Positions 1 through 5,604 of a stretch of DNA of 5,604 nucleotides are shown in pieces; the stretch's first letter is position 1; each line of letters starts with the position of its first letter. Both the position numbers and the translations under genes were made by a program. This DNA is from SLNP01 sp964446435 (GTDB lineage: Bacteria; Bacteroidota; Bacteroidia; Bacteroidales; VadinHA17). The notes under the pieces were generated by a model. That model worked only from the letters and a program-made list of their open reading frames with translations, was not told the DNA's origin and searched no databases. Location of the stretch: the NCBI GenBank assembly GCA_964446435.1, contig CAYUOS010000176.1, positions 1 through 5,604 of the forward strand, given 5' to 3'.

Positions 1-59
1 CCTTTGTAACCATGTGGCTTTGCAGCCACTCCAATCTCCTTCAACCGGTCACTCTTCAT
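1..59 (-). CDS. rimM: 16S rRNA processing protein RimM (5' end only; continues beyond the window)
   Basis: Only the first 19 codons plus two bases lie in the window. They read MKSDRLKEIGVAAKPHGYKG (the final G is inferred from GG). The segment IGVAAKPHGYKG matches the conserved start of RimM, where a small beta strand is followed by the K-x-H-G-x-x-G turn. RimM binds ribosomal protein S19 in the 30S head and assists late maturation of 16S rRNA in the cytoplasm. The ATG at 57-59 is the natural start because it places the family motif at the usual distance from the N-terminus. The Shine-Dalgarno signal is weak (AAAGG about 10 nt upstream). The gene begins 27 bp after the rpsP stop codon on the same strand, so the two are almost certainly cotranscribed, as in the common rpsP-rimM-trmD-rplS order. 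The fragment is short, so the call rests on the motif together with the neighbour. Confidence 0.85.
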   Translation of the reverse strand, partial: MKSDRLKEIGVAAKPHGYK

Positions 60-86
60 ATCTGTCCGGCCTTTACCTGATAGAGT

Positions 87-734
87 CTACTCCTTTTCAG
101 GAGCCGTCTCTCCGGCCTCCCCGGTGTTCTCTTCAGGAACTACTGCCTCAGGAGCCTCAACGATGGCCTCAACCTCTGTGCTGGCCTCCGCTTCGGGAAC
201 CGAAACTTCCTCTGCCGTGTCTGCATCAGCCTCTGCTTCTGAAGAATCAGATGAAGCAGCTGCCCTGGCAGCCATTGCGGCATTCTTCTTAGCCAGTTCT
301 GCAGCCCTGGTTTCGTTAATCAGCTTCTCCTCAGCAATTCTCTTCCTCTTCTTCTCTTCACTATCTTTCTCGAGTGATGAGCGCTTCAGGTCAATTGTCT
401 TCTCCTTTTCGGAAAGCCATTCATTGAACCTCCTGTCGGCCTCAGCCTCATCAAAGGCTCCCTTCTTGACGCCCTCAAGAAGATGCTTCTTCAGCATGAT
501 GCCCTTGTACGACAAAATCGCACGGCATGTGTCTGTAGGTTGCGCACCTTTCTGCAGCCATCCCAGCGCACTGTCGAAATCGAGTTCGATAGTTGCCGGA
601 TTAGTGTTCGGATTATACAATCCGAGCCTTTCAATGAACCTGCCATCACGTGGCGACCTGCTATCTGCTACCACGATGTGGTAGAAGGCCAGCTTCTTGC
701 GGCCCTTCCTAGCTAATCTGATTTTAACTGCCAT
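87..734 (-). CDS. rpsP: 30S ribosomal protein S16 (bS16) with long charged C-terminal extension
   Basis: Product is 215 aa. Residues 1-80 are a clear bS16 domain: MAVKIRLARKGRKK at the N-terminus, then FYHIVVADSRSPRDGRFIERLG (residues 17-38), then the NP turn at 41-42. bS16 binds 16S rRNA in the 5' domain and is needed early in 30S assembly. Escherichia coli S16 is 82 aa, so about 130 residues here are extra. Residues 81-108 (HLLEGVKKGAFDEAEADRRF and following) look like the conserved extension seen in Bacteroidota S16. Residues 109-150 are a Lys/Arg/Glu-rich probable helix. Residues 161-215 are low-complexity and strongly acidic, with 19 Asp/Glu against one Lys. The ATG at 732-734 is chosen because it gives the canonical N-terminus. 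No Shine-Dalgarno is visible; the leader is AT-rich, as is common in this phylum. The stop is TAG. The gene has its own -33/-7 promoter and is followed by rimM. Confidence 0.97.
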   Translation of the reverse strand: MAVKIRLARKGRKKLAFYHIVVADSRSPRDGRFIERLGLYNPNTNPATIELDFDSALGWLQKGAQPTDTCRAILSYKGIMLKKHLLEGVKKGAFDEAEADRRFNEWLSEKEKTIDLKRSSLEKDSEEKKRKRIAEEKLINETRAAELAKKNAAMAARAAASSDSSEAEADADTAEEVSVPEAEASTEVEAIVEAPEAVVPEENTGEAGETAPEKE

Positions 735-779
735 TAATTCTTAAATGCTTAATAATTAAACCTACATGAAATTTTTGAG
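735..779 (-). other. Predicted 5' leader of the rpsP-rimM transcript
   Basis: From the -7 element the transcript should begin near position 779, leaving a leader of about 45 nt before the rpsP ATG. The leader is very AT-rich and has no Shine-Dalgarno sequence. It holds an 11-base palindrome, TTAATAATTAA (749-759), and a bare ATG-TAG start-stop pair (762-767). No recognisable riboswitch or ribosomal-protein binding structure is apparent. The start point is inferred from promoter spacing and has not been mapped. Confidence 0.4.
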
Positions 780-783
780 GCTG

Positions 784-814
784 CAAATGTACGGTATTAT
801 TTTGTAACGGGCAA
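784..814 (-). promoter_or_regulatory. Bacteroidota-type -33/-7 promoter of rpsP-rimM
   Basis: On the minus strand TTG (812-814) is followed by exactly 20 nt and then TACATTTG (784-791). This fits the Bacteroides primary sigma factor consensus TTG - about 19-21 nt - TAnnTTTG at every defined position. It sits about 50 bp upstream of the rpsP start and just after the upstream operon's terminator, where a housekeeping promoter would be expected. The eight-T tract of that terminator (823-830) falls at about -44 to -51 relative to the inferred start, the usual place of an AT-rich upstream element. That second role is inference. Confidence 0.8.
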
Positions 815-822
815 GTTATGAG

Positions 823-854
823 AAAAAAAAGCAGCGCACCCTGCGGCACGCTGC
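823..854 (-). terminator. Rho-independent terminator of the susCD operon
   Basis: On the minus strand a hairpin (831-854) begins with GCAGCG and ends with CGCTGC. Inside that six-pair stem, TGCC and GGTG can add four more pairs (two C-G and two G-T wobbles), leaving a GCAG tetraloop. Eight uninterrupted T residues follow (823-830). The hairpin starts 33 nt after the SusD stop codon. On the plus strand no T-tract follows the hairpin, so it should act in one direction only. It separates the outer-membrane importer genes from the ribosomal operon. Confidence 0.92.
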
Positions 855-887
855 TCTATGTTTAAATCCTCTGTCAGAATCGGAACA

Positions 888-2528
888 CTAGTATCCCGGA
901 TTCTGGTCAGTAGCCTTGTCCATGAACGGGTTTGCGTCAAACTCAGCCTCAGGGATAGGATAGATCATTTTGTTGTCGTATGCCGGCAGGTTCATAATCG
1001 GAGACCAGTTTGGTCCGGTTATGTTTGGCCTTGCCAACGGCAGTCCGAGCCTTAGTATGTCGAGAAATCTGAATCCCTCACCAACAAGCTCCTTGCGACG
1101 CTCCATCATTATCTCGTTGATCAGTGCTGAACCGGTATTTGTCGACTTAACAGCTCCCGGCACGGCACGTGCCTGAATAACGAAAAGAGCATCCTGTGCG
1201 GCTGTCCAGTTGGGTGAAGCCTTCCTGGCCTCACACTCTGCCTTCATAAGGAAGAGCTCTGAGGTACGGGCAAGAGTAGGCTGGTCGAGACCGACACTAC
1301 CGAAGTTGCTACCCCTTACACCATCCATTCTTGGAAACTTTCCGTAAATAGAGTGAATGCCGGGTCTTACAAACAGGTCAGAAGCGGCTCTGTTGGGATA
1401 GAAAAGGGAATTGTCAAGAACAGCACCATCATCATAGAGATCGAGAGCCTCGGCAAATGAATAGTCATGCCATCCTTCGAAGTGGTAAAGGAAAGTCTTG
1501 TAGGGTCCGAAATAATCAGTCACATTATCATTTCCGAGGTTCCAGAACAGGGGAGTAATATACCACTCTCTGCGGATATCATTGGCAGCATACTCATTCA
1601 ATAGTGCCGATGTTACGAAAACGTTACCGTAACCCTCAGGATGATCATAGAAGTTCGAAAATCCGAAGTAGATGCCATAGTCGTCGGTATTGAACGGAAC
1701 GTTGAAGATTGACTCAAAAGTTTTGCGGTTAATTCCCTTCTTGTAATCATTGAGGGCAGCTGTAGTCGTCATAATATCGGGTGCATCTGCAATAGCTGCA
1801 TTAATGTAGGGAATAGCAGCATCATATTCAAGCTTCGTCATTTTAACCCTTGCCATTACGGTATTTGCAAATGCCCTGGTGATCCTGGTTGCACCTGATG
1901 CCTTACCAAGAGCCGGCAGACCTGCGATTGCATCTGTAAGATCTCTCTCTATCAGGTCATATACATCCTTCACCTTACCTCTTCCTGTCATCAGACTTAC
2001 ATCACTCACCTCGTAAACCGGAACCCCCGGACTCTCCCCATTGTCTTTGCCATATGGGAAGCAGAAGATCTGAACGAGATGGAAATAGGAATATGCACGC
2101 ATAAATTTCATCTGAGCCAGGTATGCATCCTTGGCCTCACCAACAAGTGGCAAATCAGCATGAATTGCACCATTGGTGTTCTCAATTACCCTGTAAAGGG
2201 CATTCCACCAGTCACGGGAAGCACCCCTGAATGTTGATGTGGGAATCTGCTGGTAGTTGTATACCTGTGGCCAGAAGTTCCAGTTGAGCTGCTGCGGAAC
2301 GAAGCAGTCATCACCTCTCACCTCATTGAAAACCATCATCCATGACCCCATCAGTGTCGTCTGAAAACAAGCATCATAAACACCATAGAGCACTGCCATG
2401 GCGTTCTCAGGAGTACTGAAAGCTGCGCTTTCATCAATCTGGGTTGTGGGAAACCTCTCGAGGAAGTCTTCACTACAGCCAGCAATTAGTAATCCTGCAA
2501 TCGTTAATGTCAATAATATCTTTTTCAT
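888..2528 (-). CDS. SusD/RagB-family nutrient-binding outer-membrane lipoprotein
   Basis: Product is 546 aa, a normal SusD length. A lipoprotein signal peptide (MKKILLTLTIAGLLIAGC) carries lipobox LIAGC, with Cys18 as the predicted lipidated residue. The SED that follows is acidic, as in Bacteroidota surface-export signals. CSEDFLERFPTTQ is the usual SusD mature start. The N-terminal SusD-like domain includes KFMRAYSYFHLVQ (141-153) and PGVPVYE (168-173). The C-terminal SusD/RagB domain includes SELFLMKAECEAR (423-435), MMERRKELVGEGFRFLDILRLG (474-495), YPIPEAEFDANP (523-534) and the terminal QNPGY. SusD proteins cap the SusC barrel from outside the cell and capture the ligand. Residues 281-360 are unusually aromatic (22 of 80 are F, Y or W) and may contribute to ligand binding. 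The gene follows susC by 20 bp and is the last gene before the terminator. Its substrate cannot be predicted from the sequence. Confidence 0.96.
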   Translation of the reverse strand: MKKILLTLTIAGLLIAGCSEDFLERFPTTQIDESAAFSTPENAMAVLYGVYDACFQTTLMGSWMMVFNEVRGDDCFVPQQLNWNFWPQVYNYQQIPTSTFRGASRDWWNALYRVIENTNGAIHADLPLVGEAKDAYLAQMKFMRAYSYFHLVQIFCFPYGKDNGESPGVPVYEVSDVSLMTGRGKVKDVYDLIERDLTDAIAGLPALGKASGATRITRAFANTVMARVKMTKLEYDAAIPYINAAIADAPDIMTTTAALNDYKKGINRKTFESIFNVPFNTDDYGIYFGFSNFYDHPEGYGNVFVTSALLNEYAANDIRREWYITPLFWNLGNDNVTDYFGPYKTFLYHFEGWHDYSFAEALDLYDDGAVLDNSLFYPNRAASDLFVRPGIHSIYGKFPRMDGVRGSNFGSVGLDQPTLARTSELFLMKAECEARKASPNWTAAQDALFVIQARAVPGAVKSTNTGSALINEIMMERRKELVGEGFRFLDILRLGLPLARPNITGPNWSPIMNLPAYDNKMIYPIPEAEFDANPFMDKATDQNPGY

Positions 2529-2534
2529 AATTTT

Positions 2535-2539
2535 CCTCC
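2535..2539 (-). promoter_or_regulatory. Strong Shine-Dalgarno sequence of the susD-like gene
   Basis: GGAGG lies six nucleotides upstream of the ATG at 2526-2528 and ten bases past the SusC stop codon (2549-2551). It fixes the SusD start, which also gives the expected lipoprotein signal peptide. A full GGAGG core is notable because most genes in this phylum do not use Shine-Dalgarno pairing; rpsP in this window has none. Confidence 0.75.
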
Positions 2540-2548
2540 GGTTTTGGG

Positions 2549-5500
2549 TTAGAAACTAAGATTGATCCCAAATGTTACCGTTCTTACGTTTGGTACGTTA
2601 GTAGTATTGGTCAGACCCGAAAGTCCCTGCTCTGGGTCAAGACCGGTATACTTTGTAAGAACAAACAGGTTGTCTCCATTTACGAATACTGAAGCACCAT
2701 CAAGTCCTGTGCCACCAAGGAAACGCTTTGGAACTGAGTATGAAAGGTTGATGTTCCTCATACGAAGGAATGAACCATCCTCAAGAAATCTGCTCGATGT
2801 TTCATCACTCTGGGTGCCGTTGTTGTAAACAAACCTGGGCACATCGGTCTCATCACCAGGGTTCTGCCATGAGTTAAGGACATCCTTGTTGAGCTGATAT
2901 CCAAGCCTCTTGCCATCACTCATTGTAGTCTGCTTCAGGCTGTTGTAAACCTTGCCACCAACACTCCAGTAAAACTGGAATGAGAAGTTGAAGTCCTTCA
3001 TTATAATAAAGGTATTTGTCAACGCACCGTAGAAATCTGGAACTGACTGACCAAGCTCATAACGGGTAGCTTGTGAGTATGTATTTGTTGTCTCCCTTCC
3101 GGTTACATTACCTTCACCGTCAACTACGTCCCTGTACCACAGGGCCCTTCCGTTGGTTGGATCAACACCTGCATACTCTCTCAGATACCATGTATAAAGG
3201 CTGTTGCCGACTACCCATCTCTTAGTTCCGGAGATGATCTCCTCCTGTGAAAGGGCTGTGATCTCATTGGTGAACTTGGTGAAATTGAAATCGGTAAGCC
3301 ATACAAGATTTGGTGATTCGACGTTGGTTGAATGAAGCTCAATCTCAAATCCCTTGTTCTTCAAACCACCTACGTTTGAGAGAATGCTTGTAAAACCTGT
3401 TGATGGAGGCAGCGGTTTATCCTGCAGAAGGTCGTCTGAAAGCCTGTCGAAGTATTCAAAGCTACCTCTTAACTTCCTGAAGATACCAAAATCGAAACCA
3501 ACGTTCATTATTTTGTTCTTCTCCCACCTGAGGTCGTAATTCGGCAGACGGTTATGCATCATACCAATATTACCATCATAAACAGCCCCTAACTGGAAAG
3601 TCGGGAGATAAGCATAGGGAGGTACAGCCTGGTTACCATTGGTTCCATAGCTGAATCTTATCTTGAGGTCATCAAGCCAGCCTACACCAGCCAGAAAATC
3701 CTCCTGGTTGATCCTCCATGATGCACTTGCCGACCAGAAATCAGCCCAGCGAACTCTCGGACCAAACCTTGACGAACCGTCACGCCTGTAAGAACCTGAA
3801 ATGTAATACTTGTCCATAAGGCTGTAATTAAGACGGCTGAAATATGAGATCATCGAAGTCTCTGTGGTAGTTGAACTGGGAGTACCGAAAGGTTCTGCCG
3901 CTATATCAAATTCATCTGAGAAAGGTATATCAAAGCCCCTTGCAGAGGCGTTCATATATTTTCTGATATAGTATTCTGTTTCATAACCACCCAGAACAGA
4001 AATCTCATGGGAACCAAACATCTTGTCATAGTTTATGGTTGTGGAGGTGAAATAGCTCCGGGTATCTTCAGAAGATTTGTCGGAGCTTCCCCTGTACGCC
4101 TTGCCATCACCATGAAAAGGATTCCGGAATGATTCTGCATTCTCGTTGGTTACCCTTCCGCTGACCTTCGTATCGAATACAAAACCTTCAAACATCTGCC
4201 AGTTAAGATTGAATGAGTTGAAGACATTTGTCGACCTGTGACCGCGTGGGTCAAGAACATTCTGGGCAATCGGGTTATAGTCTTTCGAAACCAGGTTGTC
4301 CCAGTTCCAGACATAGTTACCATCATCACCAACAACAGGATTGAAATTCGCGTCAAGGACATACAGTGGAACGTTATTGGGATATGTGTAGGCAGCATAA
4401 CCGGTACCCGAACCATTGGTAATATCCTTTACTGTATTACCCATCTGGTGCCTGAGAGTCGAGGTATAGCCCACCATGATCTTCTTGTTGACCTGAGTAG
4501 TTACATTTATATGCCCCATCAGCCTCTTAACCTCATCAGGCACAGTAATGGCCTTCTGATCAAAATAGGTTCCCGAAAAATAGAATCGTGTACTTCCGTC
4601 ACCGCCTGAAGCAGTAAGGTTGTGCTCCGATATCACACCCGTTCTGTGCGCAAGATCAAACCAGCTCTGGTCAAGCATCAACTTGGCATCAGGCTTCAGA
4701 TTACCATTGTCATCGAAAGGCTGTGCTATATCGAAAGGATTCTTACCTGCAAGAATGAACAGATTGTTGTGAGCATAGCTGGCAGGATTGGCAATATTCT
4801 GGTCTACTGCATAGTTGTAAATCCCCTGCCATGACTTCTGCATAAACTCAGAAGCATTGAGCATCTCAAACTTGTTGGTGGTAATGTTCGAGTAACTCTG
4901 TTTCCCAACATAGGTAAACCTGGGTTTACCCTGAACGCCTTTCTTGGTTGTTACCACAATAACACCGTTGGCTGCCCTTGAACCGTATAGAGAAGCTGCA
5001 GCAGCATCCTTAAGAACTGTAACAGATTCAATATCGTTAAGGCTGGGAACCGATGCACCAACAATTCCGTCAACTACCCAAAGCGGATTCGCGTCGGCAG
5101 TAATCGAGCCAATACCCCTGATCCTTATTATCGGGTCTGCATTTGAAGAACTGGTTGAGTTAACAACATGAACACCGGTTGCATTTGCCTGTAGTGCCTT
5201 CACTATTGAAGTCGTCGGAGTCCTTGCCAGGCTCTCTGACCTTACAACCGAAGCAGAACCTGTATAGGACTCTTTTCTGGTTGTTCCGTAGGCGACAACC
5301 ACAACCTCATCGACACCAAGGAAGTCAGGTTCCAGAACAACGTTGTAAACGTTGTCGGAGCCAACCGTCACTTCAGTCGATTTCATACCTACGTACCTTA
5401 TAACCAGTACTGACCCTTCTGAAACAGTAATCGAATACTGCCCCTCGAGGTTGGTCGCAACGCCCGTAAGCGACCCCTTGATCTGAACTGTGGCGCCAAT

Positions 5501-5604
5501 GATGGGCATACCATCATCAGAACCGGTAACAGTTCCGGTTACGGTCTTCTGCTGTGCGTTTACAGCCAGCGCCAGACCGCAAATCATAAAAACAAACATT
5601 AATA
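2549..5604 (-). CDS. SusC/RagA-family TonB-linked outer-membrane receptor (5' end cut by the window edge)
   Basis: From the first in-window ATG (5597-5599) the product is 1016 aa. The frame stays open upstream: the preceding codon is TTA, and the one before it ends in TA and cannot be a stop. The visible signal peptide (MFVFMICGLALAVNA, then QQ) has no basic n-region, so the true start probably lies just outside. Counting from that ATG, residues 18-92 are a carboxypeptidase-regulatory-like beta domain. DEVVVVAYG (97-105) is the TonB-box-like stretch. Residues 110-221 are the plug, with IRIRG (158-162), NPLWVVDG (171-178) and LKDAAAASLYGSRAANGVIVVTTKKG (196-221), a SusC hallmark. The rest is a TonB-dependent beta-barrel with NLFVLTKYTGLDPE near the end and a final Phe (TFGINLSF). 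It should import a SusD-captured ligand, energised by TonB-ExbBD. No STN domain precedes the beta domain, so signalling to an anti-sigma factor is unlikely. Its promoter is not in the window. Confidence 0.97.
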   Translation of the reverse strand, partial: LMFVFMICGLALAVNAQQKTVTGTVTGSDDGMPIIGATVQIKGSLTGVATNLEGQYSITVSEGSVLVIRYVGMKSTEVTVGSDNVYNVVLEPDFLGVDEVVVVAYGTTRKESYTGSASVVRSESLARTPTTSIVKALQANATGVHVVNSTSSSNADPIIRIRGIGSITADANPLWVVDGIVGASVPSLNDIESVTVLKDAAAASLYGSRAANGVIVVTTKKGVQGKPRFTYVGKQSYSNITTNKFEMLNASEFMQKSWQGIYNYAVDQNIANPASYAHNNLFILAGKNPFDIAQPFDDNGNLKPDAKLMLDQSWFDLAHRTGVISEHNLTASGGDGSTRFYFSGTYFDQKAITVPDEVKRLMGHINVTTQVNKKIMVGYTSTLRHQMGNTVKDITNGSGTGYAAYTYPNNVPLYVLDANFNPVVGDDGNYVWNWDNLVSKDYNPIAQNVLDPRGHRSTNVFNSFNLNWQMFEGFVFDTKVSGRVTNENAESFRNPFHGDGKAYRGSSDKSSEDTRSYFTSTTINYDKMFGSHEISVLGGYETEYYIRKYMNASARGFDIPFSDEFDIAAEPFGTPSSTTTETSMISYFSRLNYSLMDKYYISGSYRRDGSSRFGPRVRWADFWSASASWRINQEDFLAGVGWLDDLKIRFSYGTNGNQAVPPYAYLPTFQLGAVYDGNIGMMHNRLPNYDLRWEKNKIMNVGFDFGIFRKLRGSFEYFDRLSDDLLQDKPLPPSTGFTSILSNVGGLKNKGFEIELHSTNVESPNLVWLTDFNFTKFTNEITALSQEEIISGTKRWVVGNSLYTWYLREYAGVDPTNGRALWYRDVVDGEGNVTGRETTNTYSQATRYELGQSVPDFYGALTNTFIIMKDFNFSFQFYWSVGGKVYNSLKQTTMSDGKRLGYQLNKDVLNSWQNPGDETDVPRFVYNNGTQSDETSSRFLEDGSFLRMRNINLSYSVPKRFLGGTGLDGASVFVNGDNLFVLTKYTGLDPEQGLSGLTNTTNVPNVRTVTFGINLSF

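Noticed and set aside
124..684. Plus-strand open frame of 186 codons opposite rpsP
   Set aside because: It is rich in Ser, Ala and Phe as the antisense image of the Lys/Glu/Ala-rich S16 tail. It has no family resemblance, and S16 on the other strand is certain.
749..759. Palindrome TTAATAATTAA in the rpsP leader as an operator
   Set aside because: It is short and pure A/T, of a kind expected by chance in such a leader, and no known regulator site matches.
762..767. ATG-TAG start-stop pair in the rpsP leader as a possible upstream regulatory ORF
   Set aside because: It has no ribosome binding site, and six such bases occur by chance often in AT-rich DNA.
858..1055. Plus-strand open frame of 65 codons starting near the terminator
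   Set aside because: It overlaps the conserved 3' end of the SusD gene in antisense, has no convincing ribosome binding site and resembles no known protein.
4150..4416. Minus-strand 88-codon frame and several plus-strand frames (such as 4238-4609) inside the SusC gene
   Set aside because: They are frame shadows of a well-conserved receptor, with no recognisable domain and no credible separate start.
1..5604. CRISPR arrays, tRNA or rRNA genes, insertion sequences, toxin-antitoxin or phage-defence genes
   Set aside because: No direct repeat arrays, transposase motifs, terminal inverted repeats or RNA gene signatures were seen. The window is fully accounted for by four ordinary genes and their control signals.

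Overview
The window comes from a member of the Bacteroidota, most likely a Bacteroidales-type lineage. Four things point there: a SusC/SusD outer-membrane pair, a SusD lipoprotein whose post-cysteine residues are acidic (typical of the phylum's surface lipoproteins), a ribosomal protein S16 with the long charged C-terminal extension seen in this phylum, and a promoter that fits the Bacteroides -33/-7 consensus (TTG, 20 nt, TAnnTTTG). Genus or species cannot be assigned from the sequence alone. Base composition looks moderate (mid-40s % GC by eye) and even across the window, with no sign of recent transfer.

All genes lie on the minus strand, so transcription runs from high to low coordinates. 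First comes a SusC-family TonB-dependent receptor (2549-5604). Its extreme N-terminus is cut by the window edge, because the reading frame stays open through the last base and the visible signal peptide lacks its basic n-region. After 20 bp comes the SusD-family lipoprotein (888-2528), which has a GGAGG Shine-Dalgarno sequence. The pair ends at a strong intrinsic terminator (823-854). Eight bases beyond the T-tract begins the promoter (784-814) of a translation operon: rpsP (87-734), then the first 19 codons of rimM (1-59), which continues off the window. No gene-free stretch exceeds 300 bases; the longest, 735-887, is explained by the terminator, promoter and a short AT-rich leader.

The two halves are functionally separate. 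SusC and SusD would form a lidded outer-membrane importer for an oligosaccharide or other large nutrient, energised by TonB-ExbBD. No glycoside hydrolase, sulfatase, regulator or other clue to the substrate lies on the visible side. The rpsP-rimM unit makes a 30S protein and a 30S maturation factor, the first two genes of the widespread rpsP-rimM-trmD-rplS order. I found no undescribed system here. The points most worth a second look are the S16 tail, the tightly packed terminator/promoter junction, the strong Shine-Dalgarno in front of susD, and the aromatic-rich segment of SusD.
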